Shown here: positions 20,570 through 32,160 of the stretch, piece after piece
Layout of the letters: each line of letters begins with the position of its first letter
Numbering within the stretch: the first letter of the stretch is position 1
NCBI GenBank assembly: GCA_018524725.1
Contig: JAEUWP010000269.1
Location: forward strand, 1 to 39,090
DNA: 39,090 nucleotides
Direction: 5' to 3'
Source of the DNA: Podaxis mareebaensis
Lineage: Eukaryota > Basidiomycota > Agaricomycetes > Agaricales > Agaricaceae
Program-made: the position numbers and the translations under genes
The notes under the pieces: model-generated
The model's input: only the letters and a program-made list of their open reading frames with translations
The model's database searches: none
Told to the model about the DNA's origin: nothing

Positions 20570-21642
20570 ATGGCGTCCACGGAAGGCCACGACAGCTCGG
20601 CGCCGGTGAGCCCGGGCCATACTCATCTCGTTCTCCCCCCTCCTCCGTTGCGCAGTGCATTGAAACACTCCCGGCCGCCGACGCCGACCCAGAACGCCCA
20701 GCTCTCCCCGCTCTCCTCTCCCTTTATCAACCACGTCCCCCTCTCCCTCCCCGACGAAGCCGACGACTCACATTACTTCCACTGCGAATTAACACCCACA
20801 AGCTCAATCATGCACCCACCCCACCAGCATCATCCAGCATCTGCACCCTCATCGATGACTGAATCCCGAGCGGGATCTCAGTCCCCTCCTAGACCCCAGC
20901 TCTCTCATCTCCCTGCATCCTCACCGCCTATGCCCCATACACCAGCCTATACTCCCAAAGTGTCGTTTGACACCTTCGAGAACCCCAATGCCAGTATGTT
21001 CAGCTTCACCCTCCAGGTCAAGAGTGAAGGCTACAAACGCACACGGAATACCCGAGTCTTTCTTTGTGCTGCTAGTCCCGATGAAAGTGGAAGCGAGGCC
21101 CTTGACTGGTGTCTAGAGGCCCTTGTCCAAGACGGCGATGAGTTGATAGTTTTCCGAGGAGTGGACGAGGAAGTCTTGGGTGAGCACTCCATCTGTTCCC
21201 TTATCTACCTTTCATAGCTCATCAATTGAGCAGAAAAAGATCATGACATTCTTCGCGACCACGCTCGTGATCTCATGCGCACAATCCAAGAGAAGAGCTA
21301 CGAGTGCGACCCCGACCGCAAGGAAAGCACATCACACCATTTCAGAAATCTATTATTAGCTTACTCTCAGTGTAGCTCTCACTGATCTTGGAGTACATTC
21401 CTGGAAAGATCACCGACTCCCTCGATCGTCTCATCGCGCTCTACCGCCCCGATTCAGTTGTTGTGGGCACTCGTGGCCGCCGCTCGTGGCAAGGCATGGG
21501 AATGATTGGCATGGGAAGTATCAGCAAGTACTGCTTGTCACATTCACCCGTCCCCGTTATCGTTGTCCGTCCTGAAAGGAAAGTCAAGAAAACGGTCGAG
21601 AAGAGGAAGGCAGACCCCAAGAGGGGACGTCATTTTGAATAA
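20570..21642 (+). CDS. Universal stress protein (UspA) domain protein
   Basis: Three exons, 20570-21179, 21234-21322 and 21376-21642, give 966 nt and 321 aa in phase. ATG 20570 (CTCGATGGCG) is preferred; ATG 20504 in the same frame would add 22 basic residues. The first 145 residues are Pro/Ser/His-rich and probably disordered. The UspA fold follows: strand TRVFLCAAS, helix SGSEALDWCLEAL, strand DELIVFRGVDEE, helix HARDLMRTIQEK, then LSLILEYIPGKITDSL, PDSVVVGTRGRRSWQG and MGMGSISKYCLSHSPVPVIVV. The last three carry the Gly-rich nucleotide loop and the closing strand of the family. The basic C-terminus is RPERKVKKTVEKRK. Intron 1 (21180-21233) is regular. Intron 2 (21323-21375) begins GAAAGC, not GT, although exon phases and the protein need it. 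Without splicing there the frame ends within 25 codons. Confidence 0.85.
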
Positions 21643-22090
21643 TGATCGTTGCTCCCCTCCCCCTCGCTTTGTTCTTCATCCTCCCCTTAGTTGACCCGTA
21701 TACTATTCTCGCCCTCGTCGCCTGTGCACTTCATAGAGTTGTGAGTGCCACGCCATGATCATGTATTCGTGACGTATTCTAAACTCCTGTTTAGGTATTT
21801 ATGAGACCGTAATATTCTGGATGTTTTCATTTACGCAGTTCTCGCAAGTTATACGGCCGCGCGCTCCCGTTCCAATGAATATCCTTACATCTCGTGTTTC
21901 GAACGGAACCACATTCGTAATGCAATTATTGTGACTAGGTTATTACGCAGTGCTGCTATATACTCACTACTTCAAAATAGACTGACCGATGGTAATGTCC
22001 AAGGTTGAGACGAGATATCATCATATTACAAGCTATACTGTTACAAAGGTGTATCCAAAAGCCTATTCCTACATGAAATCGAATAAATAC
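21643..22090 (+). other. Intergenic, 3' ends of two convergent genes
   Basis: 450 bp between the stops of the convergent stress-protein (+) and large low-complexity protein (-) genes. It should hold both 3' UTRs. I see no gene in it. Confidence 0.6.
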
Positions 22091-25000
22091 CTATTTGCCA
22101 TCAGCGAAGTCCATCGCGGAAGTGAAAAACTTGTCCATAGGCCCTTGCTTCTTCCTGATCGGTTGATGCTGTTGTGGAGGTGCCTCAGGAATAACTTCGC
22201 CTCGAAGTGATAAGAGACTAGCATCCGAACGCATTCTCTTCACGAAGCGCTTGGACGCAAAGGTGGGACTCTTGACATGCTCAGGGGATCTCGAGGACTC
22301 CGCCGCTTGCATAGTGGCTGACGATGATGCCGTAGAAGAGGAAGTAGCGACCCATAATTGAGGGCGTTGACCCTTCTTCGCCTCTCCTTCACTTGGCTTC
22401 GTCTTCTCTTTCTCTCGTTCCCTTTCCTTCTCTTTATCCCGCGTGACGTCACCACTATCTTTCTTCCTCAACAACCCGCCCTTTAGCAATATACTTCCTG
22501 ACTTCCCAACACTCCCACCTGCGCTTGCTGGTTGCGACACGCTCCCCGCAGGGGATAACAGCTCCTTCAACTCCCGGTCTCTGTCCTTGTCTTTCTCATC
22601 TTTTTCGGGCCGCCTAGACGGGAACCAGCTCGACCCAGCCGTCGTCGGACTCTTCAATTCGTCGTTTCCATACCCACCAACGCTCGAACTCGCACTGAAA
22701 TGACCCCAGAATGACCGCTCTTTGCCCTTCCCTTTATCCTTCTCCTTCGGGTCGACGTTGGCGGTGAGGATGGGCATACTGGGCCTACGGAGTGTGAGGT
22801 CTTGTGGGCCTTTCCTCAGACCCGTGTGGAGTGAGGCGGAGTGGTGCAAGGTATGTTGAGATAGAGTGTGGGCGTGATGTGGGCTTAGTGTGTCGGCCTC
22901 TACTCTCATTGACGATGTCGCGATGATGGATGTCGTTGCGCCCGACCATTGACGTTGATTTGTAGCTTGTGTACCCCCAGAAAGTGAGTTCGAAACCACC
23001 AGCGAAGGCGTTGAAACATCTGTCCCTGGAGCTGTCAGTCTTGAACCGGTAGTGGCAAGAGGCGACTGGGGCCCTCACCTTCAGGAGGTCTCTTCGGTAG
23101 TGTGATAGCAGCACTCGGTTCCATCTTCTTCCTGTGTTTCAGGTACTTCTTCATATCGCTGGTGGGATCTACTGGGATGTTCAGATCCGGTTCTGCACCC
23201 ATACCATATGCAGCCTTTGCCTCCCTCCGGGCCTGGATAGCATACTGCCTCTTCGCTTGGCGACGAACATCGACCTGCCATGCAAGCCATTCCAACTCGG
23301 ACCCATGCTCTTCCTCCTCGTCACTCCATTTGGATAACTTGCTAGGCATGCCCAACGTCGGTGTCATCGTCTTGCGCGACTTGGCAGCTTTCTTTTCCCC
23401 GCCAGCGCTAGAAGCACTCATCACACTGCCCATACTCCCATCACTATCCTCTCTCGAACTCTCGTTCCCGCTTTCTCCGCCCTCGCGGAGAACTTCGGGA
23501 ATACCCTTCGAAGAACCAGTACTTTTTGCGCTCCTCGCGCTCTTCCCTCCCAAACTCAATCTCTTTCTTTGTCTGGTCGGCGAGCCAATCTGAACACCCT
23601 TGACGGTCCCACCACTCCCCACAGTCCTGGGTCCAATCGTTCCAAGACTTGAAACGTTATCATCTATACCCCCACTCCACGCACTCTCCCTTTTCTTCCC
23701 TTTCCCCTTATCCTTGGCATTCTGAAGCCCACCAAACCCTCCGCGAGTACCCCATCGCTTCCCCATCTGCTCAGAGTCGAACATCGCACCACTTGCACCT
23801 GCAACGACGGGATCTTCGCGACCCCAGTGTAACATCTCCATCGCCCTTCCGACATCTCCCATTCCTGCACGTTGGGCCCTTTGTAGGACATTTAGGCGCC
23901 ATTCGGGGTAGGGTGGCGTTGCAAATGCACGTGAGGGATATGTGAAGCGCGGGTCACCGTATCCTGGAAGGGGGGCGACATATTCTGTTTCTGAGTCAAT
24001 TTGAACCTCAGAAGATGACGGTGATGGCGATGGTGAGGGAGGAGTGTTGTGGGAGGAAGGGGTGGAAGGTGGGGGGGCAGAAAGGTCGGATGGTGAGGAA
24101 GAAGAGGGTACAGAGTGGGAAGCTGGAGTTTGATACGAGGAGTGTGAAGAGGTTGTGTGATGTGAACGTGGGGAAGCAGGGGAATTTGGCACACTGAGGC
24201 GGGTTGAGGGCTCTTTGTTTTCGAGGATCGAGCCAATATTTGTTGATGTATCTGGCCGGGGTTTGGGCTGGGAATGTGAAAGATGGGAGTGTGCACTCGG
24301 GCTGCTAGGACCGACGCTATTACTTGTCGACCCTGAATACGCGTTCGCTGTCAGCGGCTGGGGAAGTGTTTGGGGTGGAGGAGGTGCGTCATTCAGCGGC
24401 TCTCCCATCAGACGGTCCATGAAGCTTGATCTCATGGGATGTGGGCAATGCTGGTGTACGATCCTCAAGAACGATTGGAACGCTGTTCTTGGTCAATACT
24501 GAATCATTTATGACTTCGTAACGCTCACCAAAGTCGTTCCCAATATCCAGACACACCCATTCTCCCTCGTCATCCCGTTTTCTTCTCTCTTTCTTCTCTC
24601 TTTCCCTCTCCTTCTCCTGTCTCTCATGGTCTCTCCGCTTCGTTTCCAGCTCCCGCTGTTCTCGAATCTTTGCTTCCCGTCCTCTTTGGTCCTCCAACTC
24701 CCTTTCGCACTCCGTACGTTTCTTCTTATCCTCCCTCCGCGTCTCGTACAGCCCGTACCGATACCCAGCCCTCCGGTTTACAAACAACCCGTCATCTAGA
24801 TCAAAATCATCGTCATTCTCACATTCCTCTCCTATGCCTTCATCTTGTAAAGGTGCGCTACTTCCATGCGAGGATGCGCTACAAGTACTGCCTCCATGGC
24901 CATGACCGGAGGTCGAAGAGGATCTCAGTGACCTGAAACTCCTGGAATGATGCGGTGGTGCGAAAACAGGACTCGACAATTCAGCGTCGTCATCCTCATT

Positions 25001-28000
25001 CTCTCGGTTCTCCACCCCGCGTTCATCATCAGACGAATGCAGTTGTCCGATCAACCGCTGACTCGGCTTCTTCGTCAACATTCCTTGTTGTGCTCTCTGC
25101 GTCTGCCCTTGAACCATTCCTTGCCCTTGCATTTGCAGCCCGCTAGCAAGACCCGGACTCGACCTGTCAGCAGGAGGAAGTCCAGAAACCGGAGGAGCAG
25201 TTTCTCTAGAGGGTATATGTATGCGTCCACCAAGCTTGACCACCCTAGACCTGGACCTATTATGCATATCCATCTCCCTCTCGACGCGTTTGTCCACTTC
25301 TACCTGTACGATGACATTCGGGACATCCAGTCCCCCAGAGTTCTTGCTCTTGTCCACCGCAATCTCCAAGTCCCGATTTGGGTCCCGAATTTGAGACGCA
25401 GAGGGCTGGTCTGCATATTCAATCTCCTCTTCCTCATCCGCCCCGTATCCTTTGATATGATGGTCTGATACGTCGTCGGGATATGGCTCGACGATGTCAT
25501 GATCGTCATCACTGTCTTCTTCATCCTGCGGCTCCTCCTCGTCTAATTCCTCGTCGTCTTCGGTACTCTCCACATCACTCGTCTCGCTTTTGCCCCGATC
25601 CCAGGAGGCAAATTCGATCTGTGTATCGTCGTCGTCGTCTTCCCCGCTTGACGCTCCGGCGGATCCAACACTACCCCCTGCCATGTCACAAGCACCACTC
25701 ACGACGGTCGTGCTACTCATCCCCTGACTTGTAGCGCCACCACCACTTCCTGTGGCAGTTGTTATCGTGTTTGTGCTCGCAGATCTTGACGCAAAATGCG
25801 GTCGAAAGTCCGTGCCATACTCGCTCACAGTCCCCTGCTCGTGGCCAGCTGCGCTGAGTTGCACGGTTGAGGTACTCGCTGAACCAGAGGCAGCTGAAGG
25901 AGTATAAATAGGCATAGTAGGGGCGGCGGCGGCGGCGGCGGCAGCAAACTGAGCCTTGATCTCCCGCTCGCGTTGGATTTGCGTCCGGGATTCACGTTCC
26001 ATCTCTTTCTTCGCTCTCTTCTTCTTGCCCCAGTTCCAGAATGCGACGTTCAATGAACCGAGACCCCAATCCTTATCTTTCTCCTCTTTCTCCCTTTCTT
26101 TACCCTTACCCTTCTCCTTCTCACGTTCCCTTAATTCTTTCTCCTGCTTCGCCCGCTCCTTTTCCAGTTCCTTCTCCCTCTTTCGCCTCTCTTTCTTTTC
26201 CTTCCTCTCTCTCTCCTCCACCGCCTCCTTATAGGACCGAGCCTTACTAGGTATTCCACCACCAAAGATTTGAGCCGCCAGCACTCCATGAATATCAAGG
26301 TCTGTGTCGTGCGAAAGTGATTTAGACGGTAATCGCTGATCATAATCGTCCTTGTATATGCGATCCTTGCGAGAACGGCTGGGAATTGATCCTCTCCCTC
26401 CAGCAGCCCCATGCGTAGGTAGTTTCCCATTTGCACTCGTACGGTGCTTGTAAGGGTGGTAAGACCCTTCTTCGAGGTAGATGGGCTCACCCAGTCCTCT
26501 TATAGTCGAATCGCCGCCCGTCGATTCCGTCATAATGCTATTCTCGTCCACATTTTTACCTCCTTGATTCTCTCCGCTGGCCCCCCTACCGCCCCCGCTT
26601 GCCCCGCGTCTTCGAGACACATCCCGACTAGAGCGCATTCGCATCCTCGTCTTCGCTCTGGTAAGGTACACGGGCTCAGGGCGAAGTCTACGAGGACATC
26701 TCCACAACGGTCCATTGGAGCGTACGCCGCCCCATTCGCCTGCGCGCTCCTTCATGTCTTCTAGGGCGAGCGTTATCGGGTCGATTGCTGTCTGACGTTC
26801 CCGTTCCTCTTCATCATCGGCTTCTTTGTCATCATCCTTCGCCTCGCCGTAGAGATTGTTGTTGGTACTGGGGTTGGCTGCTGGGGTAGTGGCCGAAATG
26901 GACGTACTGGAGCGTTTGCGGAACTGCAGGCACACGACCCGTAATCCAGAAGCTTTCTGTTCTTCGATCGTGATAGGGAGGTACGTCGGGTCGAAGCGCG
27001 AGCCGACGAGCGGTGTAAGCTCACGAGCTTTGACATGTCGTTGCAGGTGTGTTGCATTTGGAAAGCTGAAGTTATATTCTTTTGAACTGCCTACACTCGA
27101 GCCATGATGGTGTCCATGCCCGCTCCCGTGTCCATGTCCGTGATTGCTATGGTGTGAAGGCCGAAGAGGGTCGTCGGAATCGGTGTCTGAGAGCCCAGAC
27201 ACAGATTGCTGCGGGCGTGGGATAGGAGGATTGAGAGCCGGGATGAGGATGTCAGGTGTGACTGCCGGGTGGTCTACAGGTGGATTGAACCCGGTGTATG
27301 CAAGATAACGGGCGAGATGTTGTGTGTCCGTGAGCGACACGATGTATTTGAGGGGAAGTATATGTGTAGCATCCCCACTCTGCGCCAGTAAGCACAAGTA
27401 CATTAGAATGATTCAGATGAGAAAAAAGGGTGAAGGGCACGCACCTCGCGGTCTCTGAGAACAGCCAAAGTTCCATTTTGTATACGAACCCAGCGCTCCC
27501 TCCACTCAACGCGCACAAGTCGGTTCGGATACCGCATCGAATGTCTCTTCTTGTCCCTCCTATTACTCTCCCCAGCACTACCGCCCAAATTCTGCGCAAG
27601 CCCATAGTGATACACATTGACACCCATACCAAGTCCGCCTGTAGTTGTTCCAGCACTATACACTCCATACCGATATGGATCCATTGCCTGATTCGCAACA
27701 CCAGCGCCAGCCGCGAACTCGCTCCAGGTTCCCCGCCAGACGATACGGAGTGTACGCACCCAGCCTTCCCAGTACGGTTGGACGTACGTGTCAATCGAAC
27801 GAGGGATCCGTGTGAGTGTCATTTCAACGCGGAGATTGGAGAGTTTGGCGCCGTAGTATTCAACGACCCCGACGTTTGCACCCGCGCCAGAGTTGAGATT
27901 CATCGCTTTGAGGATTTGTGCTTGTCGAGCCGCCCTTCCACCCTCTTCTTTTCCATCCTTGCCGGCCTCCTTAGCCTCAGCCTCGAACCGCTTCTTCAAC

Positions 28001-28846
28001 TTCTTCCTCAACCGCTCCCTTTCCCGATGTCGATCCGGATTCCAAAGGTGATAGACCTGGTATTCGTACAGTGCATGCGTAGAGGGAAAACTCAACCCAT
28101 GCAGCTCGATGAGCTCGAACTCGTTAATGTTGAACCATTCCACTAGCGAGTCGTCGTCTGTGAGGAGTTGACCCGTGGAGTAGCGCGTGAGAGTCCAATG
28201 GTGAGGGTTTACACCGCCCGGAAAGCGGTCAGCGTCGGGAGCGGTGTAGGTTGGAGATGTTAGGGAGTTGCCGTGTCCTGGGGTGGATTCGGTATCACTG
28301 TGTGCTTGTGAGGGGCCAATACGTCCGCCTGGAACCGTGCCTGGGTAATCCTGTCCTATACGGACTTCATCTCCCCTAGCTTTCGCTTTGCCCTTCCACT
28401 TCCCCCTGCCGGCACTCGAGAACCCACTCAAACTGCCATCATCGCTTCCACTCAACAAATCTTCATCTGTATCACTCAACCACCCCCTCCCCGCCCCTGC
28501 ATAACCACCCACTTTCTGTGGAGGCGCAAATATAATGGGACTCGCAGGTCTCGTCCTTGGGTCTGGAGCAAACGTAATTGGACTTGGAGGCCGATCAGCA
28601 GCTGTGCCTAACCTCGGGGCAGGCGCGAACACGCGCGAGGGGATGCTTATCTGGAAGAGGCGGTGAATGAGCCAGAGTTTGAGCTGCCGGATTGTCCAGG
28701 AGGGCTCGATATGCGTTGTTAGCCATTGGTCGTGCTGTACTGTCAAGTTGGACACAGCCTGAGTATAAGTTTATCGACGCGAAGAACAACCTACTGAAAC
28801 GGCATGTGATAACGATTTTCTTGGAGTCGTTGGAGGTATCGAGCAT
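22091..28846 (-). CDS. Very large low-complexity protein with ubiquitin-like start and possible split PH-like domain
   Basis: Five exons, 28846-28795, 28739-27445, 27379-24529, 24482-23079 and 23019-22091, add to 6531 nt, 2176 aa, all phases matching. The introns are 55, 65, 46 and 59 nt. ATG 28846 gives MLDTSNDSKKIVITCRF. After splicing, the segment with HIEPSWTIRQLKLWLIHR looks like a ubiquitin/RA-type fold. Residues about 380-470 (WEGWVRTLRIVWRGTW, RVEWRERWVRIQNGTLAVL, ILPLKYIVSL) look like PH-domain strands. FQSFLRIVHQHCP near 1401 could be the closing PH helix, about 900 residues later. Between them lie His/Gly repeats, Lys/Glu/Arg helices, an Ala tract and Asp/Glu runs. The C-terminal third is Ser/Pro-rich and probably disordered. 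A membrane- or cortex-associated scaffold is a guess; the domain calls are tentative. The start exon depends on a 55-nt intron. Confidence 0.75.
25921..25945 (+). repeat. GGC trinucleotide microsatellite coding poly-alanine
   Basis: About eight GGC units. On the minus strand they read GCC/GCT and encode an eight-Ala tract in the large low-complexity protein. Trinucleotide tracts of this sort often vary in length between strains without breaking the frame. Confidence 0.75.
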
Positions 28847-29370
28847 GAGTTTAGTGGTGGAGAATGGACGTGGACATCAAGAAACCCCGCCGCATCTCCA
28901 TCGATGTGTTACAGTTATGGTTGTTTCCCAGAATGCAATGCTGCGTTCTCACTCTGATAAGATAATGAAATCTTATCTATTGGACGCTAGCGCCTGGGTT
29001 GCTCGCGTAGAGGATATTAACAATCTTGTGTTTGTATCATTTATATGTAGTATTAAATCGTGCACAAGTCTCTGGGCCAGCATTTAACTTTATCCTTCCC
29101 ATGGCCGAGAACGTAGTGCACACTTGCGCCTTCAACTGAACAGCTTGCACAACTTTCACAACTTTAGCCTCGCCCTGTCCCTTATCAGACGATCTTGTGA
29201 CAATACTTAAATAAACAGACAAGCAGAATGAAATTGTCGTGAACATGAATGAGTGAATACAAGGATAGGTAGTAAGTCACGAATCGAAAGTGGGCGGAGA
29301 ATTAGAAGGTGTTTTAAGAGCCGTCTTCAACGCATGTGCGGTGTTGGCGGGAGCCCAGGTGATCTGGCAC
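28847..29370 (-). other. Intergenic: upstream of the large gene and downstream of STE3-like gene
   Basis: About 520 bp between two genes on the same (minus) strand. It should hold the promoter and 5' UTR of the large protein and the 3' UTR of the receptor. I looked on both strands for a short frame ending in a CaaX box (a pheromone precursor) and found none. A 69-codon minus frame (29037-29246) has no such end. Confidence 0.5.
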
Positions 29371-31047
29371 TTACACCATACCGTGCGAGTTCTGGCGAGG
29401 ATCCTCGGAAAACAAGACAGATACAGGCACGTCAACAGGGAAACTAATGTGCAATGCACTGTGGAGCTCAGTACTGCTGGACTCTGAGTGCGTCACAGCA
29501 GGTTCGGGGATGGGAATACGTGATGTGGAGGACCACAACCCGGACGAAGGGACAAGCGATATTTCGCCAGAACTGTGATTTGCTAAAGTTTCACCAATGT
29601 TGGGGAGGTCGAGCATGTCATTTTGGAATGTTGACTTGAGAATTTCGCCGTTGAATTTCTTCTTGCTACCAAAGATGTTGGTAGGGTTCGAGTTCTTCCC
29701 ATTGACAGAGCTTGCCGGACTGAGAAGCCCACCAAGGTCTTTGGGGGAAGAGGAGGGTGTCTCGAAGGAGTTTTTGCGGCCAAGTTTCTCTCTGCCAATA
29801 TCAGGAGGAGACCCAAGTTGAGAATGGTTGCCGCTCTTTGACAGTCTAACCAGAGCCATTAGTGCACTAGTAATCCGTGGGAACGAGACGTACTCTGAGG
29901 AGTTGACGACAGCAGTCAATTTGCCGAAGGTGCCACAGGAATATCTAATGCACTTGGCAACAGATCTGAGGGCAGAGCGGTAGTTTTTCTTTGCCTCATC
30001 TGCAAAGCCAAAGAAACCGAAGAAAATGAAGGCACAGGCGACGCACAACCATCTGCCCATCTCAATAGAAATCTCATCCCTCGGGTCGTGCCTCCAAAAC
30101 ATAGCTGGGACCTGGCCGACACGGGAGAATCCCGCATGGGTATCCTGCCAGCTGATCCAAGGGCTGATGCCGCCAGAGGTGTTGTAGCAAGTGATATAGA
30201 TGGCGAGGGGGACAGTGCAGAGGACATCAGTGCCTGCAAGGGCCATGAGACGGAAGTATTGACTGGAAGTGAGGTTGGAGTGACCAGAAAGAATCGCCTT
30301 GGATTTAGCACGAGCCTGGTTGAAAGCACGGATGCTGAGGACAGCATATATACCAGAGATGAGTCCAATCCAGATGGGAGGAGCAGAGACGAGCAAGAGG
30401 GCGACCCAAGTAAAACAAGGGGAAGGCCAGCATCCGACATCCTCAAAGATGTTGAACCGATGACCTTGGGGGATGTAGTCTGTATCTGCGTCAATGGGTA
30501 TATTCAAATGGCAGTATTGGGAATAACATACAAAGAATCATTTCGAGGACAGGAAGTCCAAGACCAATCACCAAGTCGACCATGATCTGACGACGCTTCT
30601 CATCTCTAGTAACAGTCACAGTCCGCGCTGAAGCGATATAATATAGACGACGGGTAATGCAAAGTGAAGCAGCAGGGATTGCAACAGCAGTGCCAATGAT
30701 AATCCTTGTAGCTGTGGTGAACCGTCATTAGTCTGTGATTACCCTGGAACCAAGTTGAAAAGCAACCCACAGATATCACACCAAACGGGGGCCCAGTTTA
30801 TGGTGTTGCGATTCCAAACAATGGAATTGATGAACTGATTAAGGCAAGCCAAAGCCGTCCAAACCATGTAAAGGCATGTTCCTACATTCCAAGCTGGAGA
30901 ACAGAATGGTCAGCCTCCAACAGCAGAGTGACTCAGAGCAACTGATATACCCTTCAAGTGCCATGGGAGGGGGATGCAAACAATGGTGAAGCCGACAAAA
31001 GAGAAGAGGGAGAAGACCCAATTAGAATAGATGGCTGGGTATGGCAT
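29371..31047 (-). CDS. STE3: STE3-type pheromone receptor (G-protein-coupled)
   Basis: Five exons, 31047-30951, 30893-30771, 30711-30532, 30479-29894 and 29845-29371, give 1461 nt, 486 aa, with canonical GT-AG introns (57, 59, 52, 48 nt). It has the hallmarks of basidiomycete pheromone receptors of the B mating-type system: IPLPWHLKAWNVGTCLYM at helices 1-2, WALNQFINSIVW-like helix 2-3 part (ACLNQFINSIVWN), APVWCDISTRIIIG, the DEKRRQIMVDLVIGLGLPVL loop, and QGHRFNIFEDVGC before helix 5. Seven helices fit in the first 300 residues. A Ser-rich cytoplasmic tail follows. It would couple lipopeptide pheromone binding to a trimeric G-protein and MAP kinase pathway. The last intron is a multiple of three and lacks stops, so retention would add 16 residues. 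It may be a B mating-type receptor or a receptor-like paralogue; the pheromone genes needed to decide are not visible. The start ATG is 31047. Confidence 0.92.
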
Positions 31048-31344
31048 CTTCTTGCCTTTTGTTGTGCGGGTATTGGTGTGAAAGAGTGCCTGAACAGATC
31101 CTTGATTGCAGAAGAAGACCTGCTGAGCACAAAGGAAGGAAGAGTAGGTATTTTGTTTCACCTGCAGTCCAGCTTTAAGAACAAGCACTCCTATTTTGCT
31201 TGCCATACACAACTCCATCACTACATGCTATTTGATCCATCCCTTGTTTCAATTAGGGTATTCACCTGTTTGTGGTGATGGAGCTCGTGGTATCTGAAAG
31301 AAGGTGGTCAAGAAAGGGATAGGTTGTCTTTTCTGGTTGTTACT
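31048..31344 (+). other. Receptor promoter and edge of repeat-like DNA
   Basis: About 300 bp upstream of the receptor start. CpG drops sharply here, so the promoter of the STE3-like gene lies at the border of the island. No gene or clear TATA element is seen. Confidence 0.4.
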
Positions 31345-31560
31345 TTGTGGTTGTCCAACAATGGCCATGTTTGGTGAGTGATTATCTGCACCCTAGAAGT
31401 TCATCATGTGTGTACTTGTGGCTGTTCATCAGTGGCCACTCACAATGTATGATGACACCTGCACCTTGGATGTTCACCATGTGCATATTTGTAGCTGTTC
31501 ATCAGTGGCCACTCCTGAGGTCTGATGCCTGGTGATCTAAGAACATCTGTGCCCTTGACC
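31345..31560 (+). repeat. Three ~72-bp tandem repeats
   Basis: Units start near 31345, 31416 and 31489 (spacing 71 and 73). Each has TTGTGGYTGTYCAWCARTGGCCA-like sequence, then TGATNANCTGCACC and TTCATCATGTG or TTCACCATGTG. They are diverged and carry no reading frame of note. The following DNA to 31900 holds nothing recognised. Confidence 0.65.
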
Positions 31561-31904
31561 CAAATTGAAAGAAGTTTGCTGTGTGTGGGAGTGATGAGGG
31601 AACAATGCAATGGTTAAGCAAGCGCATACAGTACATGAGAAGTCCAAGCTTCATTTTTGTGTGCATCCACACTTTGCCCCACACTACTTGTGACCAAACT
31701 CACACATGCTATCTCACTGTGTGTCTGAGGGGAAGAGTAATGATCAGATGTATTGTAGAGTATATGGTGTGTAAGACATGATATGGAATGATAGCTACCT
31801 CAATTTGGGGAACTAAAATAGACTTGATTATCTGGGCCAACTCCTGGATATCATCAGTGGCAGCTTGTAGGATTATTCCATCAGTGGCTGTAGCTGTGCA
31901 TGGT

Positions 31905-32160
31905 GACTATGCAATCCAAATAAGATTATCATCATGACCCAAGATAATCCATAATAATCCATGATAACATGGAATAGCCCTGAATTCTTGGGAATAACCT
32001 GCATTTATCTCTTGATAATGTCCTGACTGATGACATTGGATTATTAAGTTAATCCAGGATTAATCTAAGCACAAATCAGATTAAAATCAGATAATCCAGT
32101 GTAAAAATAGGATTAAATTTAAGAAATAGTGTGGATTAAAATGGAATAACCAAGATTAAA
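31905..32160 (+). repeat. Stretch rich in TAATCC/GGATTA motifs
   Basis: At least seven TAATCC or GGATTA hexamers, plus AGATTA and AAGATTA variants, in about 250 AT-rich bases and in both orientations. This looks like diverged short repeats such as subterminal repeats of a DNA transposon. The hexamer is also a homeodomain-type binding core, but no such role is shown. Confidence 0.45.

Noticed and set aside
23102..26234. Plus-strand frames opposite the large low-complexity gene (for example 23102-23593, 24947-25468, 25956-26234)
   Set aside because: Low-complexity antisense of Ser/Glu/Lys codons; exon phases and domains support the minus strand.
29037..29246. Pheromone precursor
   Set aside because: The frame does not end in a CaaX box and lacks the usual short precursor form.
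30088..30585. 165-codon plus frame within the receptor gene
   Set aside because: Antisense to receptor exons with conserved STE3 motifs.
31345..31560. CRISPR-like array
   Set aside because: Fungal DNA, direct 72-bp units without distinct spacers; an ordinary tandem repeat.
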